Part shown: positions 44,387-54,172 of the stretch, piece by piece
Layout of the letters: the number at the start of each line of letters is the position of its first letter
Position numbering within the stretch: position 1 is the first letter of the stretch
Assembly: GCF_005473905.2 (NCBI RefSeq)
Contig: NZ_CP061336.1
Coordinates: 2,038,501 to 2,102,500 of the forward strand
DNA from: Ruminiclostridium herbifermentans
Lineage (GTDB): Bacteria; Bacillota; Clostridia; Acetivibrionales; DSM-1351
Length of the DNA: 64,000 bases
Direction of reading: 5' to 3'
The notes under the pieces: model-generated
What the model was told of the DNA's origin: nothing
The model's database searches: none
What the model saw: only the letters and a program-made list of their open reading frames with translations
Made by a program: the position numbers and the translations under genes

Positions 44387-46336
44387 ATGGGTCAAAGGCA
44401 TTTCATATCAGTTTTAGGTGCAAGTTTTTACTCGGAATTTAAGTATATATATCAGGATAAGACGAGTAAAACAATATATCAATATTGCCAGCATGCTATT
44501 TTAGATTGTTTAAAGGATTTAGGAGTAGAAATGGATAAGATTACAATTTTTTCAACTAAAAAAGCATGTGAAAAAAATTGGAATTCATACACCTATACAG
44601 AAGATGACTTAAAGGAAATTGAAAATAAAAAAATTATTCGTCCTGAAACATATACAAAAGCAGAGTATAAAATAATAAAAACAGGACTAGATGAGGTGTT
44701 AAAAAATAAGTATTCTGTAAATGGAAAATTGAATTATGTAATAGAAGAGATTCCAGAAGGGAAAAATACAGAACAATTATGGAAAATATTTAACATAATT
44801 TTAGAAAAAATTGATTGCGGAGATGAACTGTATGTAGACATTACTAATGGCTTGAGAAGTATTCCTTTACAGATGATGGCAGTTTTACAATTTGCAAAAA
44901 ATCTTAAAAATGTAACGGTAGGAGGAATATTTTATGGTGCTTATGAAATGGGTAAACAATGCAATTCTCTAATTGATGATGAAAGTTATAAAAAAATGCC
45001 AATATTTGATTTATTGCCATTTAATACAATATTAGATTGGTCTTCTGCCACTCAGGCACTGTTACAGAATGGAAGCAGCAATTTATTAAACTCTTTGTGC
45101 GAAAATGGAGAGAAAATTGGAGGAAAAAATTTAAAAGAATGTATTTCTGGTCTAGTATCACTTACGAATACTTTGGAAACTTCAAGAGGCAAAGTTTTTA
45201 CATCACAAAATAAGAGTGATGAATTTAAGTGTTCCATTAAATATGCTTATGATAAGTTTAAGAAATATTATAAACTTTGTAGTAGCAACTCGGAGTCAGG
45301 AGAAATGTCTCCTTTGCTTCAACTTTTAAATGCGATTGATAATGATACGAAGTTTTTTGATATTAATAATGTAAAAGATTTAGCAAATGAACAAGAGCAG
45401 TATGGGAATCTGAATCAGGGTAAGAAGCTGGAACGGGTTTTTAGAGAATACTATAACCAAAATGCTAATCTTGCAGTAGGATTAGCTGCTGTAAAATGGG
45501 CAATTAATAAACAACTGCCACAGCAAGGTTTTACTGCTTTAGAAGAGACGGTTAAAACATTAATATGTGTTACATATGGTTTAAATGAAATGTTAGATTT
45601 TGATAGACAAGCCATTGCGGCAAATATTTTAAAGAAGTTATGTGCAAATAAGAATAGCAAAGATAAAAATGATAGCAAAAAATTAACACTTATTTGGATA
45701 ATGGAGTTGGTTAAAGATAAAAAAGTTTCAAAAAATGATTCTAATATAGAAGCAATAGAGATATCAGAAAATGATTTAAAAAACTTGCTGAACTATGCAT
45801 TAGGAAACGGCAATAATTATAGTAACGATATAGACAGTATAATTAAAAAAGTTATTCTTAATAGAAAAATAAAGTGTGAATTATTATTGGGAGTACTTCG
45901 ACAGCAGTTAGAAAAAGAAGAATGTACACTCGAAGTATATATAAAAATATCAAATGTACGTGATGCAAATCTAATTAATTTTGAACAACCAGTATTTAAA
46001 AAGGCACGAGAATTAATTCTTGATAGAATAAAAATTGCCTATGATATCTATGATACTCTATCAGAAGACCTTGTTGAATTTTCAAAAGATGATACTGAAC
46101 AGGATAATGCTAATAAAGAAATTGCCCTTTCTAAAATACGTAATAGTATAAATCATTTTGGATTTCTTTCACAACTCCCAAATTGGTTTAAGAAAAAGGA
46201 ACAAAAGCCAGAAGCATATTATGAGCCACTGCCATATTCTTACGAAGAAATTAATGATCAACTTGAATGTAAATACAATAAGCTAATTGAATTAGTTATT
46301 AAAGGTATAAAAAAACAGAAAGATGAAAGCAGGTGA
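44387..46336 (+). CDS. csx1: CARF-HEPN ribonuclease, Csx1/TM1812-like
   Basis: A 649-residue type III CRISPR accessory effector. The N-terminal CARF (Rossmann) domain, beginning RHFISVLGASFYSE, has the ligand motif YVDITNGLRSIP (about 149-160), a variant of the family DxTHG. The C-terminal HEPN domain has RNSINH (about 585-590), the RxxxxH catalytic motif. Such proteins bind cyclic oligoadenylate made by Cas10 and then cut RNA nonspecifically. The ATG at 44387 follows GGAGGGAC; an upstream ATG at 44345 has no such box. It is the first gene of the operon, and its stop is four bases ahead of the Cas10 start. Confidence 0.85.
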   Translation: MGQRHFISVLGASFYSEFKYIYQDKTSKTIYQYCQHAILDCLKDLGVEMDKITIFSTKKACEKNWNSYTYTEDDLKEIENKKIIRPETYTKAEYKIIKTGLDEVLKNKYSVNGKLNYVIEEIPEGKNTEQLWKIFNIILEKIDCGDELYVDITNGLRSIPLQMMAVLQFAKNLKNVTVGGIFYGAYEMGKQCNSLIDDESYKKMPIFDLLPFNTILDWSSATQALLQNGSSNLLNSLCENGEKIGGKNLKECISGLVSLTNTLETSRGKVFTSQNKSDEFKCSIKYAYDKFKKYYKLCSSNSESGEMSPLLQLLNAIDNDTKFFDINNVKDLANEQEQYGNLNQGKKLERVFREYYNQNANLAVGLAAVKWAINKQLPQQGFTALEETVKTLICVTYGLNEMLDFDRQAIAANILKKLCANKNSKDKNDSKKLTLIWIMELVKDKKVSKNDSNIEAIEISENDLKNLLNYALGNGNNYSNDIDSIIKKVILNRKIKCELLLGVLRQQLEKEECTLEVYIKISNVRDANLINFEQPVFKKARELILDRIKIAYDIYDTLSEDLVEFSKDDTEQDNANKEIALSKIRNSINHFGFLSQLPNWFKKKEQKPEAYYEPLPYSYEEINDQLECKYNKLIELVIKGIKKQKDESR

Positions 46337-46340
46337 ACCT

Positions 46341-47888
46341 ATGATTGAATATTTAGTTGTAAGTGAAGTATCTCAAAAACAGAATTACATATTTAAATCC
46401 AATAAATTGAAAGAAAATATAGGAGCTTCAATTAATATTAGAAAAATTACAGAAAGTTTACCAGATGATATTCAAAAAGAATTGAAATGCAGTATGGAGA
46501 AGATATTTGCAGGAGGAGGCAAGAATATATACTGTTTTTCTAAATTGGAAGAGGCAAAAAACTTTGTTTATAAGTATAGCTTTGAGATATTAGAAAATTA
46601 TCATGGCGTTGAAATTTTTATGGCAGTACAAGAATACGATAAAGAAAAAGAATTTATATTTGATGCGATACAACGGTTATATCAAAAGTTGGAGGAAAAA
46701 AAGCGCGCTCGTAAAGCAAGCTATCGACTATATGGGTTAGGAATTAATGAAATATGTACTTCATCATTAATGCCAGCAAATGATTCTATAAATGATGATG
46801 GAAAAAAAAGATTAATTTCTAATGAAACATATGAAAAATTAAATGCAGTTAATTATATAGATAAAGAATTAAAGGCAGTTGATGGTACAGAAATCACAGA
46901 TTTTAAAGAACTAATGCCAGATAATTTCTCAGATTACAGATTTCCAAGAGAATTCAATAAACTTGGTGGGAAGAAGGATGAGAAGCGTTATATTGCAGTA
47001 GTAGTTGTCGATGGAAATGGTATGGGTAAAAAGTTGGAGAAGTTCCAGAGAATTTTTAATGATACAGAAGATACTCCATCAGAACAATTTAATGAAAAGT
47101 ATAAAAAGGAGTACTTAGATTTTAGTAATAAAATTGATTCTTTATACAAAGATGCATTAAAATCAACAATACAATTATTAGGAGAGTCAATTCCAAAATT
47201 AATGAAAAGGGATGATTATAAAATAGAAGACAAAGTTATGCCTTTTCGACCGCTAATACAGGCTGGAGATGATGTGTGTTATGTAATGGATGCGCGAATA
47301 GCCATTGATTTTACATATCAATTATTATCTTATATTAATGAACATCAAATTCAATTTAATGCATGTGGTGTGAGAAGTACAATGAAAATGAGTGCTTGTG
47401 CAGGTATAGCAATAGTAAAAGAAGGATATCCATTTTTTAAGGCACACCAACTGGCAGAGAGTTTATGTAATAATGCAAAAGCTAATATTAATGGTTCAGA
47501 TATTTGTTGTTTAGATTTTCATATAGCTCAAGGAGAAATATCTGGTGATATTCAAAATATACGTCAAAAAAATTATAAAACGAAATCTTGTTATTTAACA
47601 AATAAACCATTTGAAATATCTGATTTTTCTTCTAACAAATTAATTCAATTATATGATTTTATATCAAAATTGAAAAATTCAGATATAGGCAGGCGAAATA
47701 TATTAGATTTACGCACTGAATTAAGAAAAGGAAGGGAAGCAACAGAAGAATTTTTAAGAAACCGTCAATTGAGAAAAACATTAAAATTGGAAGAGTGCTA
47801 CGAAGAAAACAGATGTATTGCATTGGATGCTATTGAAGCTCTAGACTTCTTCTGGAAGCTTGGCGAAGAAAATGGAGGTGGATTATGA
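46341..47888 (+). CDS. cas10: Cas10-like polymerase subunit lacking the HD nuclease
   Basis: A 515-residue large subunit of a type III effector. It begins directly with the first palm region (SQKQNYIFKSNKLKENIGAS); the usual N-terminal HD nuclease domain of about 100-250 residues is absent. The second palm has VVVVDGNGMGK (about 220-230) and QAGDDVCYVMD, a GGDD variant in which both metal-binding Asp residues are kept. This predicts cyclic oligoadenylate synthesis without target DNA cleavage. ATG 46341 has AGGTGA upstream. Its stop overlaps the next start in ATGA, as expected for translational coupling. Confidence 0.88.
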   Translation: MIEYLVVSEVSQKQNYIFKSNKLKENIGASINIRKITESLPDDIQKELKCSMEKIFAGGGKNIYCFSKLEEAKNFVYKYSFEILENYHGVEIFMAVQEYDKEKEFIFDAIQRLYQKLEEKKRARKASYRLYGLGINEICTSSLMPANDSINDDGKKRLISNETYEKLNAVNYIDKELKAVDGTEITDFKELMPDNFSDYRFPREFNKLGGKKDEKRYIAVVVVDGNGMGKKLEKFQRIFNDTEDTPSEQFNEKYKKEYLDFSNKIDSLYKDALKSTIQLLGESIPKLMKRDDYKIEDKVMPFRPLIQAGDDVCYVMDARIAIDFTYQLLSYINEHQIQFNACGVRSTMKMSACAGIAIVKEGYPFFKAHQLAESLCNNAKANINGSDICCLDFHIAQGEISGDIQNIRQKNYKTKSCYLTNKPFEISDFSSNKLIQLYDFISKLKNSDIGRRNILDLRTELRKGREATEEFLRNRQLRKTLKLEECYEENRCIALDAIEALDFFWKLGEENGGGL

Positions 47889-48523
47889 TTGAATATAATT
47901 TAAAAATGAAATTGCTGTCTGATACCATGTTTGGAAACGGAGAAGCACTTCCAGGAGTTTTCGACAATGATATTATAACTGATCAGTATGGAATCCCATA
48001 TTTGAAGGCAAAAACTTTTAAAGGACATGTTAGAGAGAAAATGCATATGGTAGTCAATCTGCTGCCTGAGATTACAAAAGAAGATGGCAAAACTATAATT
48101 GATGAACTACTAGGAAGCGATTCACAGGAAAAACAAAAGCATGGAGGCATATTAAAATTCTCTGATTTTAAAGTAAGTAAAAGAGTACAATCTATTCTTC
48201 AGAAAAGTGTAGAAGATAATAAACTATTTTCAGAGGAAATAACGGATGCTTTCACAACTAGTTATACCTTTACAGAGCTTAACGATGGAGTAGCAAAAGA
48301 GCATTCACTTCGTAGATGCAGAATGATTACCGCTGGATTTATATTTTATTCAACTTTATATTGTGACAGAAATTTATCTGATTTAGAGCAAAAAGTGCTT
48401 ACATATTCTATTGGTATGATTCAGCATATAGGTGCTTATAAATCAAAAGGAAAAGGGCTGGTAAACTTGGAAATTAGCCTTGGAGATAAAAATTTGACAG
48501 AACAATATATTCATACAGCATAA
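47885..48523 (+). CDS. RAMP protein, Csm3/Cas7-like backbone subunit
   Basis: A 212-residue single-domain RAMP protein, expected to bind crRNA as a repeated backbone unit and to cut target RNA. Features are the N-terminal FGNGEALPG, the segment DNDIITDQYGIPYLKAKTFKG with candidate catalytic Asp residues near 27-32 (written here over two beta strands and the typical xKG turn), and the glycine-rich loop GAYKSKGKGLVNLE near the end. It starts within the Cas10 stop codon with GGAGG ahead, so it is coupled. Exact subtype name is uncertain; Csm3 of type III-D is the best guess. Confidence 0.8.
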   Translation: MIEYNLKMKLLSDTMFGNGEALPGVFDNDIITDQYGIPYLKAKTFKGHVREKMHMVVNLLPEITKEDGKTIIDELLGSDSQEKQKHGGILKFSDFKVSKRVQSILQKSVEDNKLFSEEITDAFTTSYTFTELNDGVAKEHSLRRCRMITAGFIFYSTLYCDRNLSDLEQKVLTYSIGMIQHIGAYKSKGKGLVNLEISLGDKNLTEQYIHTA

Positions 48524-48534
48524 GGAGGAGACAA

Positions 48535-50160
48535 ATGAAATACATGGAATTGACCATACAGACACAACAGCCAGTTAAGCTGGGATTTGGTGGGGGTCAA
48601 ACAGATGTGGAAAAGGCATTAAATTATATACCTGGGTCTACTATTCGTGGTATGTTTATACAAAAATACATAAAGAAAAACGGATTAAGTGAATTGAGAG
48701 AAGATGATTACTGGCTTTTAAAAGATGTTTATTTTGGTGACGGAATGATTGCAGGCTATTGGGAAGGAAAGGCATATCAATCCATTCCAGTTCCCATGAT
48801 ATATTTTGCCAAGAAAGATGATTTAAGAAAAAACGGACTGAATGGTTTAAGCGTAAAAACAATAATGGGAGATAAAAGTGAATTATCAGAAGAAGAAAAA
48901 AATGTTGGTACTGGACAGTTTTGTTTTATAAAAAGAACAAGTAAAAAGTGTAATATATGTCCCGTTAATATGGTTGATAATCTGCATATTAACATTGGTG
49001 ATGATGGTGAAGATAGTCAGTTGTTTCGTTATGAAGCTATAGACAGAGATCAAACTTTTATTTGCATGATAGGATACTCAGAAGAACATGAAGATGAAAT
49101 AAAGGATGTTATAAAGGAAAATGATATTATCTATATCGGAGGTTCAAAGAGCAGTGGGTATGGAAGATGTTTAATATTAGACTGCATAAAAATAGAAGAA
49201 GATAGCGTTTTAAAAAGAGAAAAGCGAGTAGAACCAAGTACAGACAAATTGGAAAAACAGTACTTTACAATTTATGCATTGTCAAATCTATTACTAAAAA
49301 ATGAAGATGGAAGTGTTGCTTCCTATATTCCAGAAAGCTTGTTAGAAACAGCATTAGGATTAGAAAATATAAAGTTTGAGAAAGCATTTACACATATAAC
49401 AATTACTAATGGATTCAATTTTAAATGGAACGGCAGACTAGTTCAGCAATCAGCTGTAGCAGCAGGGAGTGTTTTTGTATATTCTTTTGAAGGGAATTGG
49501 GATAAAGAAAGAGCTAAGGAGATTGAAAAGCGTGGTATCGGTGAAAGAAAGCAGGAAGGTTTCGGGAAGATTATCTTCAACATGGATATGCAATGCAGTG
49601 AAATGAAAGTTTACGAAAACAAGGACGAGGAAAAGTATGTTGAAGAAAAGTATGTTAATGAAGATAAAATATTATTAGATAATGAAGATAAGGAAACAAT
49701 ACAAAGATTAGTAAATAATATCTATCAAAAAAGAGTTCGTGATGCCTTTAGAAATGTGGGTTATAGTTTAAAAAGTCTAGAGAGTAATGTACATAATATA
49801 AGTTTAAGTTTAAGTAATTCTCAGATATCAGAATTATATTATTTTTTGATGAATTTAAATGATAACACAGAGGATAAAAATAAACTGGAACTAAAAAATT
49901 TTGTTCAGAATATTGAGAAAAGAAATAATAGTATTACAAAAAAAGTATATAGTAATAGTTATATTAATGGTACAAATTTATTTAATTATTTAAAAGATAT
50001 GGCAGAAGACAAAACTAAGTTTACATCATCTATTTCGGGATTAAATAATAATAGAGTAGAATTGTGCGGAATATATTCAAAGGAAATAACAAATTTTGAA
50101 AAGAAGAAATTGTATTTGAAAAATATTTTGTACTTCTATATGAGAGAAAGGGGGGAATAG
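48535..50160 (+). CDS. csx10: RAMP protein, Csx10-like (Cas5-type)
   Basis: A 541-residue RAMP protein with two RAMP-like halves. The N-terminus has KLGFGGGQTDVEKALNYIPG followed by STIRGMFIQKYI; glycine-rich loops are GGSKSSGYGRCLI (about 201-213) and GERKQEGFGKIIF (about 338-350). A Cys pair KCNICPVN is near 140. This matches Csx10, the Cas5-like subunit that holds the crRNA 5' end in type III-D complexes. The last ~190 residues are helical, charged and not recognised. AAGGAGGAG precedes the ATG, eleven bases after the previous gene. Confidence 0.75.
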   Translation: MKYMELTIQTQQPVKLGFGGGQTDVEKALNYIPGSTIRGMFIQKYIKKNGLSELREDDYWLLKDVYFGDGMIAGYWEGKAYQSIPVPMIYFAKKDDLRKNGLNGLSVKTIMGDKSELSEEEKNVGTGQFCFIKRTSKKCNICPVNMVDNLHINIGDDGEDSQLFRYEAIDRDQTFICMIGYSEEHEDEIKDVIKENDIIYIGGSKSSGYGRCLILDCIKIEEDSVLKREKRVEPSTDKLEKQYFTIYALSNLLLKNEDGSVASYIPESLLETALGLENIKFEKAFTHITITNGFNFKWNGRLVQQSAVAAGSVFVYSFEGNWDKERAKEIEKRGIGERKQEGFGKIIFNMDMQCSEMKVYENKDEEKYVEEKYVNEDKILLDNEDKETIQRLVNNIYQKRVRDAFRNVGYSLKSLESNVHNISLSLSNSQISELYYFLMNLNDNTEDKNKLELKNFVQNIEKRNNSITKKVYSNSYINGTNLFNYLKDMAEDKTKFTSSISGLNNNRVELCGIYSKEITNFEKKKLYLKNILYFYMRERGE

Positions 50161-50161
50161 T

Positions 50162-51619
50162 ATGGAGTTTCGGTATTTTAGAGCATTAAGGATAGGCATG
50201 AAAACCGAGGGAATATTGCAGATAGGAACAGATAAAGATGCATTATTAGAAATAGCCACAGATATAAATGAAAATCCTGTGATTCCAGGAAGTAGTATTG
50301 CAGGTGCAATAAAAGCTTATTTTAAAAGAAACACTGAGGCAGAAAATTTATTAAGCTATTTGGGAAATAACGAACAGAAAAGCAAAGTGTATTTTTATGA
50401 TGCACAAGTAGAAGAATATAAGTTTGAGAGAAGAGATGGTATCTGTCAGGACAGAGTGTATGGAGGAGCTGAGGATAAGAAAAAGTATACAGGAACTTAT
50501 ATTTCAGAAGGTGCAACATTTAATTTGATTATAGAGTCATTTTGCCAATCTAGTACTGAAGATTCAGAAGTTAAAGAACTGTTCGAGTTAATTGTAAAGG
50601 GAATTAGACATAAACATATTACCTTTGGAGGTAAGAAAACAAATGGTGCTGGAATATGTAAAATACAAACTGATAGTAATGGAAGAGAATGTATAGATGT
50701 GATTGAATGGGACCTTTCTAATGAAAAGGATATGATAAATTATTTAAAGGGACCAAATAAAAGGAAACAGTTTTTCGAACGCTGTGATATAAAAGAATGT
50801 GACTCAAATGCACCTGATGGGTTCATTGATTTTAAATTGACAGCAAATATAAATAATGCACTTTTAGTAAAAGGAATGATTATATCTGAAAAGATAAATG
50901 AAACTGATAAAGATGCGGTAAATATTACATATAATATGAAGTCAAAGGATCAATATATTATACCTGCATCTACAATGAAAGGAGCATTAAGAGCATTTTC
51001 TGAAAAACTTATAAATTTATTTGAATTAGATGAACAATGTGAAATAAATATTTTTGGAGATCGTTCAGCGCTTACAAAAGAAGAAAAAGAAAAAAATTGT
51101 GGTCAAGTTTTGTCTACAGATACAAAAGATGAAAAAGAAAAGAAACGTGGTCGGGTTTTTTCTACAGATGTTAAGATAACTAGTGAGAACAATGCAAAGG
51201 ATTCTTATTATAATAGAATAAAAATAGACAGATGGCTTGGTGGAACTATGAATGGCAGTAAGTTCACCGAAAAGCCTATATGTGGTGAAAATGTAGAAAT
51301 AAAATTTAAGTACTTATTATTAGGAGAAGGAGAAGAGAAAACAGATAGATTAGCAATTTCATTGATTTATTTGTTTTTACGTGAACTTGGAACTGGGAAT
51401 ATTGCAATTGGAAGTGAAGTGAGTGTAGGATATGGACGATTTACAGGTGAGAAAATAGAAATATACGGAATAATGGATTCAGAAAAAAGGCTTCACAATA
51501 TTGTAATGGAATTTAGTAAGACAGGTAATAAAGTTAAAATTTCGTTGAAACCAGAAGATAGAGCATTGCTAACTGAATATCTAAAAGTCTTACAAGAACA
51601 GGAGGAAATATGCAATTAG
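50162..51619 (+). CDS. Double-RAMP protein, Csm3-like tandem fusion
   Basis: A 485-residue protein with two Cas7-like RAMP domains in tandem. Domain one has PVIPGSSIAGAIKAYFK and the loop GGKKTNGAGICKIQ (about 157-170); domain two has YIIPASTMKGALRAFSEK and GSEVSVGYGRFTGEK (about 417-431). Both halves keep the glycine-rich and xKGA/xxGA turns. It probably supplies two adjacent backbone positions. The insert EKEKNCGQVLSTD/EKEKKRGRVFSTD near 316-340 is a recent internal duplication. It starts one base after the previous stop, with GGGGGG ahead, and overlaps the next gene by ten bases. Confidence 0.78.
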   Translation: MEFRYFRALRIGMKTEGILQIGTDKDALLEIATDINENPVIPGSSIAGAIKAYFKRNTEAENLLSYLGNNEQKSKVYFYDAQVEEYKFERRDGICQDRVYGGAEDKKKYTGTYISEGATFNLIIESFCQSSTEDSEVKELFELIVKGIRHKHITFGGKKTNGAGICKIQTDSNGRECIDVIEWDLSNEKDMINYLKGPNKRKQFFERCDIKECDSNAPDGFIDFKLTANINNALLVKGMIISEKINETDKDAVNITYNMKSKDQYIIPASTMKGALRAFSEKLINLFELDEQCEINIFGDRSALTKEEKEKNCGQVLSTDTKDEKEKKRGRVFSTDVKITSENNAKDSYYNRIKIDRWLGGTMNGSKFTEKPICGENVEIKFKYLLLGEGEEKTDRLAISLIYLFLRELGTGNIAIGSEVSVGYGRFTGEKIEIYGIMDSEKRLHNIVMEFSKTGNKVKISLKPEDRALLTEYLKVLQEQEEICN

Positions 51620-52014
51620 ATAAATATCTTTTAGAAGGAAATTTTTTAAATATAGAAATGGCGAATGAATTTTATACTGAGATAAAAAATGAAAGCAAAC
51701 TTAAATATGTTTGGTATCAACAGTTGGATAAAATGGATATAGGAGAAGTTGAGAATCAGAAAATAGATTTTTCACAGCTCTTAGAGGCAAGAATTTTTAA
51801 TGAAGATGAAGAACTGCATATTTATCAGTATGAAGATAGATTAAGAGTGTTCGTAAAAAGAAAAGAGGAACAGGATAAAGATAAGTATATCGAAGAAACG
51901 CAAATATTGAGAAGTAAATATGGAAAAGAAATTAAGCTTCGTCACTACATAGGACAAGATGATGACGGACAAGCATTTATTAAAATGACTTGTTTGTGTG
52001 GATATACCAGATAG
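51610..52014 (+). CDS. csx19: Small Csx19-like subunit
   Basis: A 134-residue protein encoded between two large RAMP genes. The stretch LLEARIFNEDEELHIYQYED resembles Csx19 (TIGR03984), a protein seen only in type III-D loci; its role in the complex is not known to me. The middle is strongly charged and the end is IKMTCLCGYTR. The ATG follows GGAGGA and overlaps the stop of the preceding gene, which indicates coupled translation. Family assignment rests on weak similarity plus position. Confidence 0.6.
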   Translation: MQLDKYLLEGNFLNIEMANEFYTEIKNESKLKYVWYQQLDKMDIGEVENQKIDFSQLLEARIFNEDEELHIYQYEDRLRVFVKRKEEQDKDKYIEETQILRSKYGKEIKLRHYIGQDDDGQAFIKMTCLCGYTR

Positions 52015-52030
52015 AGAGGAGATATTTGTA

Positions 52031-54172
52031 ATGGGTGACACATTTGCACCATATAATTTTATACCATTTTCAGAACGAAAAATGCAAAAACCAGATAAAT
52101 TAAAGGCTTTTAATCGTTATGAAGATGGAACGTACACAGGTAACATTGAGTATACAATAGAAAATTTTACTGAGTTACATATAGGCTCCGGAAAAAAAGA
52201 TATAAATAATGTAGATGAGTTTTTTAGGGATGGATATGGTAATATTGCTATTCCAGGAAGTACAATTCGTGGTATGTTACGCACAAATGCTGAAATTCTA
52301 AGCTTTTCTTATCCAGAGTTTATTGATGATGATACATATTTATATCGTACATTTGCTGATAATTGCATAAATGTTAAAGAAGAATATAGCAAAGAAATGA
52401 ATGCGACAAACGATAATGGTATGCGTATTGCAGATGGAGTTAAAGCAGGGTATATTTACTGGAAAGACGAAAAACATCTTGAAATTCAACCAGTAAAAGA
52501 ATTTGGTGATTCAGGGACTACATATTTTCGAATTCATGAAAATGAATTACGCAGGGCTAATTGCTTAAATAATAATGAATATATGTATTTGGAAGAGGTT
52601 GAGACCTTTGAGTTTTCAAAAAAAGAGGAATACAAAAATAAAATTGAACTTTGTTATGGAGATCTAGAGAAAATAGAAGAACTCAAAAAAGAAATAGCTG
52701 AAGAAAGTCTGAAAGAGTATGCTAAGGATTATGTACCCAAAGTGTTAAAAAAGTGGAATAATGAAAAAAAGAAAGCTGAAAATTTAAACACTGAATATAA
52801 ACCATATCATCATAAAGGTATTCATTTTAATTTGGAAGGCTGCACTCCACAAATTGATAAAGATGGTAAGTATATTGGAACCCTAATTAATTCATCCTAT
52901 ATTGATGGTAAAACACATCATTTTTTAGTATCTGCTGATGAAGACGTTGATAAAGAACCAATTCAGATACCATTAGATTTAGCATTATCATTTTTGCAAG
53001 ATTTTAATAACAGAAGTAAGCTATTAGGGAAAAATAAAGAATTCTATAATTTGCCAATGGATGGTAATAACTATCTGATAGGTAAAAAACACAAAAAATT
53101 ATTTTTTTATAAATTAACAGATGAACGCTTGGTTGGATTTGGACCCACACCATATTTTCGCATATTTTATAAAAACAGTGTAATGTCATGTCTCACTCAA
53201 AAAGAAAGTACTCCTATATATGACTATGTAAAAAGTATGTTTGGATATGTGTGTGCTGACAATAATCAGGACGAGAAAGCTAAGACTGAACATTACAAGA
53301 GCAGAATAAATATAACAAATTGTATATGTACAAGAGGTGGAGATAAGTTAAAAAATTGTGAAGCAATATTGTTAGGACCTCATGGAACTTCTTTTCAATT
53401 ATATTTGAACCAGATAGGAAAAAAGGTGAAAGTATCAGGCTATAATGGACTTACAACTTTCAATAGTGATGATGCTAAATTAAGAGGATATAAGTTTTAT
53501 TGGAAAAGAGAAAATATTGGTAAGATATCAGATGAAATTTTGTCCAAAAGGGAAAAATTTAAAAATATTTTCACAAAATTTGAAGCCATTCAACCTAAAG
53601 CGGAGTTTACTGGAAAAATTTATTTTGAAAATCTAACGAAAGATGAATTGGGTTTGCTTATTTGTGCTTTAAAGCTAAATGAAAACGAGCAACAAACCAT
53701 CGGAAAAGGAAAGCCTTATGGTTATGGAGCTATTGAAGTCAAGAAGATTAAGTTAAACTATTTTTACAAAAGCGAAGAGGATAATTCAATAAAAGAATAT
53801 TTTCTAAATCCAGAAGGTATTGAAGCAAACACATTAGAAGTGACATATTCAAAAGAAAATGAAATGATTGAAGATGCATTGAATGAATTTAGAAATGCAT
53901 ACAAAGATAAGCTAAAAAGAGATTTTGATATAGATTTTGATAAGGACGAAATCATTCAGTTATATCAGAACGTACATAAGAGAGAAAGCAGATTATCGTA
54001 TGACCGAGTTTATATGGAAATTAGCAAAAAAGAGTTTAGAAATCGTAATCCACTGCCTTGTGCAAATGAATTCTTTAATGAAGCAGGGGAATTTATAGAG
54101 CCTGTACGAATATATCCGAACTCAGAACATACAAAACAAAAAATGAGAAACAATAATATTCAAAACAAATAA
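52031..54172 (+). CDS. TIGR03986-type CRISPR RAMP protein
   Basis: A 713-residue type III RAMP protein. The N-terminus APYNFIPFSERK, then PGSTIRGMLRTNAEILSF and TYLYRTFAD, match the TIGR03986 family. Later phrases are YVKSMFGYV, EAIQPKAEFTGKIYFENLT and the glycine-rich loop GKGKPYGYGAIEVKKI near 567-582. It probably occupies a Cas7-like place in the complex. The ATG at 52031 has AGAGGAG ahead; the previous gene ends 16 bases upstream. Directly behind its stop, in another frame, lies a cold-shock-like domain that may once have been its C-terminus. Confidence 0.82.
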   Translation: MGDTFAPYNFIPFSERKMQKPDKLKAFNRYEDGTYTGNIEYTIENFTELHIGSGKKDINNVDEFFRDGYGNIAIPGSTIRGMLRTNAEILSFSYPEFIDDDTYLYRTFADNCINVKEEYSKEMNATNDNGMRIADGVKAGYIYWKDEKHLEIQPVKEFGDSGTTYFRIHENELRRANCLNNNEYMYLEEVETFEFSKKEEYKNKIELCYGDLEKIEELKKEIAEESLKEYAKDYVPKVLKKWNNEKKKAENLNTEYKPYHHKGIHFNLEGCTPQIDKDGKYIGTLINSSYIDGKTHHFLVSADEDVDKEPIQIPLDLALSFLQDFNNRSKLLGKNKEFYNLPMDGNNYLIGKKHKKLFFYKLTDERLVGFGPTPYFRIFYKNSVMSCLTQKESTPIYDYVKSMFGYVCADNNQDEKAKTEHYKSRINITNCICTRGGDKLKNCEAILLGPHGTSFQLYLNQIGKKVKVSGYNGLTTFNSDDAKLRGYKFYWKRENIGKISDEILSKREKFKNIFTKFEAIQPKAEFTGKIYFENLTKDELGLLICALKLNENEQQTIGKGKPYGYGAIEVKKIKLNYFYKSEEDNSIKEYFLNPEGIEANTLEVTYSKENEMIEDALNEFRNAYKDKLKRDFDIDFDKDEIIQLYQNVHKRESRLSYDRVYMEISKKEFRNRNPLPCANEFFNEAGEFIEPVRIYPNSEHTKQKMRNNNIQNK

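Noticed and set aside
46341-47888. Reading the Cas10-like protein as a GGDEF diguanylate cyclase.
   Set aside because: Its N-terminal SNKLKENIGAS phrase, the GDD context and the six flanking RAMP/CARF genes fit Cas10.
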